Shown here: piece by piece, positions 9,416-17,286 of the stretch
Position numbering within the stretch: the stretch's first letter is position 1
Layout: each line of letters starts with the position of its first letter
Assembly: GCF_019075875.1 (NCBI RefSeq)
Contig: NZ_JAHOOZ010000001.1
Location: 2,542,001-2,606,000 of the forward strand
Direction: 5' to 3'
From: Novosphingobium sp. G106
Lineage (GTDB): Bacteria; Pseudomonadota; Alphaproteobacteria; Sphingomonadales; Sphingomonadaceae
DNA length: 64,000 nucleotides
Notes under the pieces: model-generated
The model's input: only the letters and a program-made list of their open reading frames with translations
Databases searched by the model: none
Told to the model about the DNA's origin: nothing
Position numbers and translations under genes: made by a program

Positions 9416-9994
9416 GTGGCCCAGGCCAAATGGATCGCCCAGAGCGTCTGCACTATCTTTGGCTTCTTGACAGAGGCCGAATGCGCAGCCCTGATCAGTC
9501 GGAGCGAAGCTATGAGCTACGAGCCTGCCCTGGTATCGACCAGTTCCGGTGCTCGGAGTATTCCCGATCTTCGTAACAATGACCGCGTCATTGTCGATGA
9601 CCCGGAATATGCGGCCACGCTGTGGCAGCGCCTGGAACCCCTCATTCCACCCACATTCCAGGAAAGGTGGAGAGCATCGGGTTTGAACGAGCGCTTGCGG
9701 TACTATCGCTATGACGTTGGCCAGCGATTCGACTGGCACTGCGACGGGAATTTTTGGCGTTCAGATACCGAGGAGAGCCATTTCACCTTCATGATTTATC
9801 TCAACGACGATTATGAAAGCGGAGAAACTATATTTCGATCTCTCCCGGAATACACATCAGTCGACCTTAAAGTTCAACCTCAAACAGGAATGGCTCTTAT
9901 GTTTCACCATCCTGTCTGTCATCTGGGCGCGACCGTTCGTGGTGGCAGAAAGTACGTCCTTCGCACAGACGTCATGTATTGCCTGACCGAGTGA
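9416..9994 (+). CDS. 2OG-Fe(II) oxygenase (prolyl-4-hydroxylase-like)
   Basis: The 192-residue protein has the double-stranded beta-helix iron site. FDWHCDGNF supplies the HxD (about His108 and Asp110), CHLGATVRGG supplies the distal His169, and KYVLRTDVMY supplies a basic residue for 2-oxoglutarate. The N-terminal half (FLTEAECAALISRSEAMSYE) matches P4Hc-type enzymes. The family uses O2, Fe(II) and 2-oxoglutarate to hydroxylate a protein or small molecule. The target is unknown. The start is a GTG preceded by AGGGAA. The gene stands alone. Confidence 0.85.
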   Translation: MAQAKWIAQSVCTIFGFLTEAECAALISRSEAMSYEPALVSTSSGARSIPDLRNNDRVIVDDPEYAATLWQRLEPLIPPTFQERWRASGLNERLRYYRYDVGQRFDWHCDGNFWRSDTEESHFTFMIYLNDDYESGETIFRSLPEYTSVDLKVQPQTGMALMFHHPVCHLGATVRGGRKYVLRTDVMYCLTE

Positions 9995-10139
9995 CTTAAA
10001 CGGCGGAAGGTCGCACAAGCTATGGTTTCGCAAACCACAATATTTTCGCCATTTCGCCGCTTCGATTGGAGATGAACAGACGGCAGCTTCATGGCGCGCA
10101 CTAAAGGCGATCGAACGGCAGAAATGTCGGCGCTTGCGG

Positions 10140-11267
10140 TCAATCCGGAAGCGCACCGGTATATTGGGCGCGCGGCCTGATCAGCTTGTCTTCGCCAAAT
10201 TGTTCTACGGCATGGGCGACCCAGCCAATGCTGCGCCCTAGGGCAAAGAGCCGGAACGAGGCGTCCTCGGGCAACCGGCCCAGCCGGGTCAGAACCGCGA
10301 GCGCAAAATCAATGTTTGGGCGAAGACCGCAGACGTCCCCGACTTCGGCGCAGAGGTCGTCGGCCAAAGCATAACCCGGCAAGATCTCGAACAGGGCAGC
10401 AGCCCGCGGGTCGCCGATGGGATAGAGCGGGTGTCCGAAGCCCGGCAGGTGCCGGTGAGCCGCCAGCGCCTGGCGAACTGCGACGACAGGGCCGCGTCTC
10501 TGGGCCTCGTCCAGCAGGGCAAGGGCCGCAGCGCCCGCACCGCCATGCCGCGGCCCGGTCAAGGCGGAAAGGCCCGCGAGGAGACACGCCGCGATCGGGC
10601 CCCCCGTCGATGCCGCGACACGAACGGAAAAGGTCGAAGCGTTGAGCTCGTGGTCGGCAAGAAGCACCAGCACGCGCCGCAGCGCTTCGGCATAGTCCCC
10701 GTCCAGCGACCAGCCGCTGGCGAGCCTGCTATCCAGCGCTCCTTCCATCGGCGCCGCACCGAATGCTTCAGCCAGCCGTGATATCGCAGCCTCTCCATCG
10801 ACGAAGAGTCTGTCGCGGCTGCGCCCGAGGCCCGGGTAGCTTTCCGGAACAAGCGCTGCGAGCGCCAAAAACGGCTGGGCGGGTGTTCCGTTCGGGGAAC
10901 GGGAAAGCGAGACTGGCCGCCCGGTCTGCCAGAGGATCTCCGCAGCCTCCTCCCAGGAAGCCGATCGCGCCAATGTGGCCGCGTCGGTTCCCCGATAGAT
11001 CAGCCGCCCCTGATGGACAGTCGAGATCGCCGTCTCGAGCGACGGTTCGCCCCAGGACATCGTACTGCTCGCGACGGCAGCACGGCCGCGGCCGCGTGAC
11101 CGCCGGCTCCGCAAGTTTTCGATGTCGCCCGCACTGTACAGACTTCGGCGCGGGTCCTCTGGATCGGAGCGTACGCCAATCCGGCCACGGCTGACGTAGG
11201 CATAGAGCGTCTGTTGCCGCACGCCGAGGCGGGTGAGCGCTGCAGCGCTATCAATCCAATCTTCCAT
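10140..11267 (-). CDS. citrate synthase-family protein with N-terminal HTH domain
   Basis: Residues 1-60 (DWIDSAAALTRLGVRQQTLY, then YVSRGRIGVRSDPEDPRRSL) form a MerR/excisionase-like helix-turn-helix. The rest is a citrate synthase fold. The catalytic positions look intact: His in TGPRHGGAG, His in LPGFGHPLYPIGDPRA and Asp in RPNIDFALAVL. Such fusions occur beside ordinary citrate or 2-methylcitrate synthases and may act as enzyme, DNA-binding sensor or both. ATG 11267 (MEDWID) begins exactly at the HTH domain. It is divergent from the broken synthase at 11349, with an 81-bp spacer holding TTGAT repeats that could be its operator. Confidence 0.85.
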   Translation of the reverse strand: MEDWIDSAAALTRLGVRQQTLYAYVSRGRIGVRSDPEDPRRSLYSAGDIENLRSRRSRGRGRAAVASSTMSWGEPSLETAISTVHQGRLIYRGTDAATLARSASWEEAAEILWQTGRPVSLSRSPNGTPAQPFLALAALVPESYPGLGRSRDRLFVDGEAAISRLAEAFGAAPMEGALDSRLASGWSLDGDYAEALRRVLVLLADHELNASTFSVRVAASTGGPIAACLLAGLSALTGPRHGGAGAAALALLDEAQRRGPVVAVRQALAAHRHLPGFGHPLYPIGDPRAAALFEILPGYALADDLCAEVGDVCGLRPNIDFALAVLTRLGRLPEDASFRLFALGRSIGWVAHAVEQFGEDKLIRPRAQYTGALPD

Positions 11268-11348
11268 ACATTGATTTAATTGATCAAGATTGATGATTTT
11301 GCAAGAGAAGGTCATGTCTGTCGCACCGAAACCGATAGGAGCGATCGA
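11268..11348. promoter_or_regulatory. divergent promoter/operator between the two citrate-synthase genes
   Basis: The spacer begins with an AT-rich segment containing three TTGAT copies and the palindrome TTGATCAA (11279-11286). Because the minus-strand neighbour carries a HTH domain, autoregulation through these repeats is a reasonable inference. No binding data can be read from sequence. Confidence 0.45.
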
Positions 11349-12438
11349 ATGGCGAATGGTTTGGACAATGTCGTCGCGGCGGAAACCGTGCTGTCGGATG
11401 TAGACGGACTCGCGGGCCGGCTGATCATCAGGGGCAAGACGCTCGCTGAGATATCCGGCCGCTGGTCGTTCGAAGACGTTGTCGCGCTTCTCTTCGACGG
11501 ATTCTTCGCCGACCTGCCGGCGGGCGAGGATCTGGCCCGTGCAATCGGTGCAGCACGCTGCGAGGTTTTCGCACGGATCGGCTCCTCGCTGGACAGGCTC
11601 GCGCTGCTTCAGATCTACGATGGCGTGCGCGCTGGGCTAGCTATGATGCCCGACGGAAAAAGCCTGGACGACGCGTTGCGTCTGCTTGCGGCACCCGCCG
11701 TGCTCACGACAGCCCTGCTACGGCGCCAAGCCGGGAGTGCCCCGATTTCGCCCGACGAGACAGCAGGGCATGCCGCGGACATTTTGCGGATGACAGGGCA
11801 CAACGATACCGATGGAGTTATCGCACAAGCACTTGACGCCTATCTGGTGACCGTCAGCGACCACGGCCTCAACGCCTCTACTTTCGCGGCGAGGGTCGTC
11901 GCCTCGACCCATGCCGGACTGACATCCTCGGTTCTGGCCGGGATGAGTGCGCTCAAGGGCCCGTTGCACGGCGGTGCCCCCCGGCCCGGTCATCAAGATG
12001 CTCGACGACATCGCACGCGAGGGCGTGGCGCGGCCCTGGCTCGAACGCGAAGTACGCGCGGGCGGCCGACTCATGGGGTTCGGGCATCGCATCTACAAGA
12101 CGCGCGACCCTCGCGCCGATGCGCTGAAAGCGGCGGTCGAACGACTGCGCGAGATGCCGGCGATCGCCGAACGGCTGGCCTTTGCCGAACAGGTAGAAAC
12201 CGAGGCCCTTGCCGTACTTCGCCGCGAAAAGCCCGGCCGGACGCTCGATACCAATGTCGAATTCTTTACCGCGCTGCTACTTGAGGCCGCGGGCTTCCCG
12301 CCCGAAGCCTTCACCTGCCTATTCGCGACAGGCCGGGTAGTCGGCTGGATCGCCCATGCCCGCGAGCAACGCGAAGGCGGCAGGCTGATCCGGCCCCAGT
12401 CCCGCTACGTAGGCCCAATCGAGAGCATCGCCGCATAG
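11349..12438 (+). pseudogene. citrate synthase-family gene, one frameshift
   Basis: The first frame gives SDHGLNASTFAARVVASTHA and SALKGPLHGGA (first catalytic His). The second, shifted frame gives GPVIKMLDDIAREG, LMGFGHRIYKTRDPRADAL (second His) and LDTNVEFFTALLLE (catalytic Asp position), ending with LIRPQSRYVGP. Together they cover a normal short citrate/2-methylcitrate synthase of about 360 residues. The shift lies in a run of six C at 11977-11982; five C would restore the frame. ATG 11349 follows AGGAG. It may be a true mutation or a homopolymer error. It condenses acetyl- or propionyl-CoA with oxaloacetate if intact. Confidence 0.82.
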
Positions 12439-12482
12439 CGTTGCCGGACGGGCATCAAATCGATGGAGATCGCAGCAGGCTG

Positions 12483-12490
12483 CCTGAACC
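12483..12490 (+). repeat. left target duplication of the IS66 element
   Basis: CCTGAACC directly precedes the element and is repeated at 14948-14955. An 8-bp duplication is the family's normal length. Confidence 0.9.
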
Positions 12491-12576
12491 GTAAGCGGAG
12501 CTTGAGCCCCACCTTGCGGCCGTGATCCGGAGCGCAGAGTCTCGCCGCCCTTGGTCGGGCGGAGGTCGCTGGTGCT

Positions 12577-13032
12577 ATGACGATGTCATGTGATGATGCT
12601 GGCACTAGCGTTGTTCAGCGGTTCGAGGTCTTCACCGGCGCGGGCAAGCGCCGTGATTGGCCGCCAGAGGTAAAGGTCTCGATCGTAGCGGAGAGCTATT
12701 CGGGCCAAGAGACCATCAGCGCCGTTGCTCGCCGGCATGGCATCTGTCCCTCGCAGCTGTTCACCTGGCGCCGGGAGTTGCGCAAGGAGATAGAGGCGCG
12801 AGGGGTGCCGCTGCCAGCCTCATCAGCCCCGGCGCCTCTCTTCGTTCCCGCAGTGATCGAGCAACGGCCTTCGCCCGAAGCAACACCGGTCGCGAAGCGA
12901 CCACGCCGGCGACGGGCGGCGCCTCCAAGTGCGGTAGAGCTAGAGATCGACGGCGTGGCGGTGAGGATCGCGCGCGGTGCGGATAAGGGGCTAATCGCGG
13001 CGGTAATCGAAGCGCTCAAGGCAACGCGATGA
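12577..13032 (+). CDS. tnpA: IS66-family accessory protein TnpA
   Basis: The 151-residue protein has the helix-turn-helix of IS66 TnpA (SIVAESYSGQETISAVARRH, then GICPSQLFTWRRELRKE), followed by a basic linker and a conserved C-terminal module (VELEIDGVAVRIARGADKGL). It is thought to bind the element's ends. Its stop overlaps the tnpB start (ATGA), as is usual in the family. Confidence 0.92.
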   Translation: MTMSCDDAGTSVVQRFEVFTGAGKRRDWPPEVKVSIVAESYSGQETISAVARRHGICPSQLFTWRRELRKEIEARGVPLPASSAPAPLFVPAVIEQRPSPEATPVAKRPRRRRAAPPSAVELEIDGVAVRIARGADKGLIAAVIEALKATR

Positions 13033-13385
13033 TCGGACCCGGCGCCGGTGCGCGAGTAATGGTTGCGACGCGGCCCGTGGATTTTCGCAAAGGTCCAGAC
13101 GCCTTGGCGGCGCTGGTCGGTGCCGAGTACGGCGGCGATCCCTTTTCGGGCGTGATCTACGTCTTCCGGGCCAAGCGCGCAGACCGGATCAAGCTGATCT
13201 GGTGGGACGGTACCGGCCTGTGCTTGATGGCCAAGAAGCTCGAGCAGGGGGGCTTCAAGTGGCCCGGCATCCAGGACGGCGTGATGCGCCTGACGGCCGC
13301 GCAACTCGGAGCTTTGCTCGAGGGTCTCGACTGGCGCCGGGTCCATGGTGGACGCCGACCGATGGCCCCGCAGATCGCCGGTTGA
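13029..13385 (+). CDS. tnpB: IS66-family accessory protein TnpB
   Basis: This is the classical IS66 Orf2 family. VMVATRPVDFRKGPDALAAL is followed by GVIYVFRAKRADRIKLIWWD and LCLMAKKLEQGGFKWP, all signature segments. It has 118 residues, normal for TnpB. It is required with TnpA for transposition, but its biochemical role is unresolved. The start overlaps the end of tnpA by four bases, suggesting translational coupling. Confidence 0.94.
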   Translation: MIGPGAGARVMVATRPVDFRKGPDALAALVGAEYGGDPFSGVIYVFRAKRADRIKLIWWDGTGLCLMAKKLEQGGFKWPGIQDGVMRLTAAQLGALLEGLDWRRVHGGRRPMAPQIAG

Positions 13386-13416
13386 CGGGGCGTTCGCTGG
13401 CTGATTCACTGCTTCC

Positions 13417-14934
13417 ATGCTCACGGAAGCGGACCTCCCAGACGATGTCGATGCGCTGCGGGCGCTCGTCCTCGAACAGGCCCGCAAGCTTGAGAAGACC
13501 GACGCGGAAGTCGATCGCCTGAGGGCGATCATCGAGGCTTTCCAGCGCCATCGGTTCGGCCGTAGTTCCGAGCAGCTCGATGACGATCAGCTCCAGCTCG
13601 CGCTCGAGGACGTCGAGACAGCGCTGGGCTGCGCCGAAGCCGCCGTCGATGCCAGTGGCGGGCGTCAGCGCAATGAGCGTCCCCGCAAAACCAACCGTGG
13701 GTCGCTCCCGTCGCATCTCGAACGGATCGAACAGGTCGTCGATGTCGAGGACAAGGCTTGCCCCTGCTGCGGCGGCGCGCTCCATCAGATTGACGAGGAC
13801 GTATCCGAGCGGCTCGATGTCGTGCCGACCACATTCCGCGTGCTGGTCACCCGCCGGCCGCGCTACGGCTGCCGTTCGTGCGAGACTGCGGTCGTGCAGG
13901 CTCCGGCGCCAGCCAGGATCGTCGAAGGCGGCATTCCGACCGAGGCGCTGATCGCCCAGGTTCTAGTGTCCAAGTACGCCGATCACCTGCCTTTATATCG
14001 GCAGGCCCAGATCTACGCTCGGCAGGGCATTGAGCTTGACCGATCGACGCTGGCGGACTGGGTCGGGCGAGCGGCCTGGTACCTTCGCCCCTTGCGCGAT
14101 CATGTGCTCGAACGGCTCCGACGATCGGCAAGACTCTTCGCCGACGAGACGACGGCGCCGGTGCTTGATCCGGGGCGTGGTCGAACCAAAACTGGCCAGA
14201 TATGGGCTTATGCCCGCAACGACCGACCGTGCGGCGGCGAGGATCCGCCAATGGTCGCCTATGTCTATGCCGCGGATCGCAAGGCGGAGCGGCCCGAAGC
14301 TCATCTGGGCGATTTTGCCGGCATCCTGCAGGTCGATGGCTACGGCGGCTACGCCGCACTCGCCCGGCGTCGGGGCCAAGTGAGCCTGGCCTTCTGCTGG
14401 GCACACGCTCGCCGTAAGTTCTACGAACTGGCCGACAGCTCCCCGGTCGCCACCGAGGTCCTGCGTCGTGTCGCCGCGCTCTACACCATCGAAGATGAGA
14501 TACGGGGATCACCGGCCGAGGAGCGACGCGCCGTTCGTCACGATCGCAGCCGCGCCATCGTCGACGACCTACGCCAGTATCTCGAGGCCCGGAACCGCCA
14601 GGTCAGCGCCAAGAGCAAGCTCGGCGAGGCGATCCGCTACACGCTCACCCGCTGGGACGGCCTCGCGCGCTTCCTGGACGACGGCCGTATCGATCTGGAC
14701 AACAATACCGTTGAGCGATCGATCCGGCCGCTGGCGCTGGGCCGGAAGAATGCCCTTTTCGCAGGCTCCGACGAGGGCGGCGACAACTGGGCGGTGATCG
14801 CCACGCTCATCGAGAACTGCAAGCTTAGCGCCATCAATCCCCATGCCTGGCTGACCGAGACGCTTGCCAAGCTCGCCAACGGTCACCCCGCAAATGGCGT
14901 CGGCGATCTCATGCCCTGGACTGCCGTGGGCTGA
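13417..14934 (+). CDS. tnpC: IS66-family transposase TnpC
   Basis: The 505-residue protein has the full IS66 layout. It begins with a helical leader (ALVLEQARKLEKTDAEVDRL) and FGRSSEQLD, followed by a zinc-binding pair (ACPCCGGAL and GCRSCE). The DDE core includes LFADETTAPVL, LQVDGYGGYAAL, CWAHARRKF and IDLDNNTVERSIRPLALGRK, and a C-terminal LIENCKLSAINPHAW follows. All acidic residues appear present and the frame is uninterrupted, so the element may still move. Confidence 0.95.
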   Translation: MLTEADLPDDVDALRALVLEQARKLEKTDAEVDRLRAIIEAFQRHRFGRSSEQLDDDQLQLALEDVETALGCAEAAVDASGGRQRNERPRKTNRGSLPSHLERIEQVVDVEDKACPCCGGALHQIDEDVSERLDVVPTTFRVLVTRRPRYGCRSCETAVVQAPAPARIVEGGIPTEALIAQVLVSKYADHLPLYRQAQIYARQGIELDRSTLADWVGRAAWYLRPLRDHVLERLRRSARLFADETTAPVLDPGRGRTKTGQIWAYARNDRPCGGEDPPMVAYVYAADRKAERPEAHLGDFAGILQVDGYGGYAALARRRGQVSLAFCWAHARRKFYELADSSPVATEVLRRVAALYTIEDEIRGSPAEERRAVRHDRSRAIVDDLRQYLEARNRQVSAKSKLGEAIRYTLTRWDGLARFLDDGRIDLDNNTVERSIRPLALGRKNALFAGSDEGGDNWAVIATLIENCKLSAINPHAWLTETLAKLANGHPANGVGDLMPWTAVG

Positions 14935-14947
14935 GAACACCGCTTAC

Positions 14948-14955
14948 CCTGAACC
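14948..14955 (+). repeat. right target duplication of the IS66 element
   Basis: CCTGAACC directly follows the right terminal repeat and matches 12483-12490. Confidence 0.9.
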
Positions 14956-15016
14956 AACGGCAAATATCAGGGATCCAATCGAAACCGCGGAAGGGCAGCT
15001 TTGTCGGCGCTGGCAG

Positions 15017-16111
15017 TCACGGCCCGACCGTGGGATTCTCGGGCGCTGCATCGGCACGGTCGAAGTAGATCGTAACGCACATGCCGCCGCCCGGCGAAGA
15101 TCCAACCTGCATCCGTGCCTTGGCATTTTCACGCAGCGATCGAGCTATCACCGCGCTAAGCTTGCCAGGTGCGGGCCAGGTTGTGCCCGCCGGAAGTCCT
15201 ACACCGTCATCCGCGATAACGACGCGGCAGCCCGCTTCGTCGACCAGGCTGTGAATTGTTATGGTCCCGCCCTCGCGCCCAACGAAGGCGTATTTCAGGG
15301 AATTGGTCAGCAACTCGTTGACCACGAGTCCAGCGGGCATCGCCACGTTGGTAGAGACAGGCCAGCTATCGACTTTGAGATCGAGCCGAATTCCTTCGGT
15401 GGCGTGCGCCTGCATGACCGATGACGCGACCTGGCTGAGGTAGATGCCAAGATCGACACTGTCCTCCTGCTCATCGCCGGACAACGCCTGATAGAGCAAA
15501 GCGAGCGCGTTGATGCGCCCCGCCAACCTGTCGAAGCGCATTCCCGTGTCATCGTCGGCGACATTGCGCGCCTCCAGCCTGATCAGCGCAGTGATCATCT
15601 GCAGGTTGTTTTTGACGCGATGCTGCAGTTCGCGCAGCATCGCGTCCTTGTCCCTCAGACTCTGCCTCAGCCCATCCTCGTCGCGGAAATGCTGATCGAC
15701 GCGGGCCAGCGCGACGAGACGGAATATGGGCGTGCCGTCGTCGTTCTCGATGGTATTGGACCAGGCATCGACATCGGTGGCGCTGCTGTCCTTTTCGATC
15801 GTGAAGGTGCCGATATATTCTTCGTCTTCCTCGACCGCTTCGCTGAGCAGTCGGTCATCGTGATCGGCCGCGGCAACGCCTGGAAGTGCCTTCCAGCTCT
15901 TGCCTTCGACGCCCGCGACGGGGTGCCCGGTCAGGCGTTCGAATTCGAGATTGGCGTAGGTGATTATTTCGGACGGCAAGAGTTCGGACACGACGATCGC
16001 AATCGGAACATGGTCGAGAAACTGTTTGAAGCGCTCGCTCTCCAGCGCGTCGGCAAGCCCAGGCGTTTCAAGGAGCCTGTTGACCCGATCGGCATCTTCA
16101 TCTTCCATCAT
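15017..16111 (-). CDS. PAS-domain sensor histidine kinase, HisKA_2 type
   Basis: The 364-residue soluble protein starts with a PAS domain (residues about 25-145; FKQFLDHVPIAIVVSELLPS, ITYANLEFERLTGHPVAG). A dimerisation domain of the HisKA_2 type follows, with the phospho-acceptor His near 164 in LQHRVKNNLQMI. A HATPase has the N box VVNELLTNSLKYAF and the G1 motif VIADDGVGLPAG. Kinases of this class commonly feed the PhyR-NepR-EcfG general stress pathway in sphingomonads, and several EcfG-like promoters are in this window. Whether this one does so is inference. ATG 16111 follows GGAG. No receiver gene adjoins it. Confidence 0.88.
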   Translation of the reverse strand: MMEDEDADRVNRLLETPGLADALESERFKQFLDHVPIAIVVSELLPSEIITYANLEFERLTGHPVAGVEGKSWKALPGVAAADHDDRLLSEAVEEDEEYIGTFTIEKDSSATDVDAWSNTIENDDGTPIFRLVALARVDQHFRDEDGLRQSLRDKDAMLRELQHRVKNNLQMITALIRLEARNVADDDTGMRFDRLAGRINALALLYQALSGDEQEDSVDLGIYLSQVASSVMQAHATEGIRLDLKVDSWPVSTNVAMPAGLVVNELLTNSLKYAFVGREGGTITIHSLVDEAGCRVVIADDGVGLPAGTTWPAPGKLSAVIARSLRENAKARMQVGSSPGGGMCVTIYFDRADAAPENPTVGP

Positions 16112-16615
16112 GCAATGCTCCACCGAACGGTGTCGCCCGGCTAGCAGAACCCCTCGGCGAATAATACTCAAGTCCAATTGGATTGGCCTGCATTGCCGTT
16201 GAGAACCGCATAATGATCCTGAACGGCTAATTGCCGTCAGGTGCATTCATGCAGCCCGGGATCGATCAAAAGTCGGCGGATTTTCACGTCATCAATCGCG
16301 CTCTCATCCTTAGCTCGGTCATTGGTGATGGCACCGCCATGGATGCAATTGTGCGGGCGTTTCCCGCAACCTTGCGGGCTCAGCGACGTATGCATATTGG
16401 CTGCCGCTGCTTTATCGAGAGCCCCCCGCTAGCGCCTGGCGGCGGCAGTTTCCTTCCCGCCTACAAATCAATCATGCCGGATCGAACCATCGGGCACGTA
16501 ATGATCGGGCTCGGATGATGGCTCCTTTGCGAACGGCCGATTTCAACGGGCGGCATGGGGTCGTTGAACGGCAGATATGTCGGCGTCTGGGGATGAGACC
16601 TCTGCTGGCACGAAT

Positions 16616-17020
16616 TCAATTAGCGTCGATTGTCTTTTCGACATCAGCAATCGAATGGCCCGTCAGGTCTTTCGAAATCTCACCGACCAGAATGGCCAAG
16701 AGCGCCTTGTGATAATGTTTGCGGAGTTCGCCAAGGGTGCGAGGCGCCGCGACAATGATAAGAGCTTCAATCTCACCGTCCAGCACGCGCTTATTGAGCA
16801 TCGCAGCAGTTCCCGCAGCGAAACTATCTTCCTCTTGCTGGCTATCTGATGGATTTGCTGAACTGCTATGATGCCGCCCACCCGAACCCTTGTTCTCGGT
16901 CGAGATGGCGGCATCCTGCATCGCCGTCAGCTTTGGTGCCGTTTCCTCACCATTGTTGCGGTACAGGTTCAGGATCTCTCCATCGGCCACGGCGATTATG
17001 GCTCCTTTGGGGATCTTCAT
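16616..17020 (-). CDS. host attachment protein family
   Basis: The 134-residue protein matches the host-attachment family (Pfam Host_attach). It shows MKIPKGAIIAVADGEILNLY and RNNGEETAPKLTAM, then GGRHHSSSANPSDSQQEEDS and APRTLGELRKHYHK. The family name comes from plant-associated bacteria; in many alphaproteobacteria it behaves as a general stress-induced cytoplasmic protein, and the fold resembles peptide-release-factor-like domains. No signal peptide is present. GAAGGA lies 7 bases before the ATG, which fixes the start. It stands alone. Confidence 0.85.
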   Translation of the reverse strand: MKIPKGAIIAVADGEILNLYRNNGEETAPKLTAMQDAAISTENKGSGGRHHSSSANPSDSQQEEDSFAAGTAAMLNKRVLDGEIEALIIVAAPRTLGELRKHYHKALLAILVGEISKDLTGHSIADVEKTIDAN

Positions 17021-17286
17021 GCATATTCCTTCGTCACTGGTTCAGTGAGGCAACGCCCGAGCGGACGCTATGGCCCCATAATCAAGTGACCCTTTCTGCG
17101 GTCTGGGCGGGAGGTTCAGCCCCGGCCCGCGGACAGGCCTCATTCATTGTGGAGCCAATCCGGTGGCGATGAGTTTGCCCGAACGAAAGGCAACGTCAGA
17201 AGGCCGACTAAGAGTGTCTGAACGGCGGGAATCTCGGCCAGCGAATTGCTGGCAGCATCGGAGAGCCTCACGTGAAGCTACAGCAA
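17021..17286. other. gene-free spacer
   Basis: No gene is supported. It contains one copy (about 17217-17262) of a degenerate dispersed intergenic motif, with CTGAACGGCGGGAATCTCGG. Confidence 0.35.

Larger units (their letters stand above)
12491..14947 (+). mobile_element. complete IS66-family insertion sequence, 2457 bp
   Basis: The element starts with GTAAGCGG and ends with CCGCTTAC, the characteristic IS66 termini, and is flanked by the 8-bp direct repeat CCTGAACC. It carries the three genes tnpA, tnpB and tnpC in order, with no frameshifts seen. The exact target duplication points to a simple and probably fairly recent insertion into a non-coding site between a citrate-synthase gene and a sensor kinase gene. 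Confidence 0.95.
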
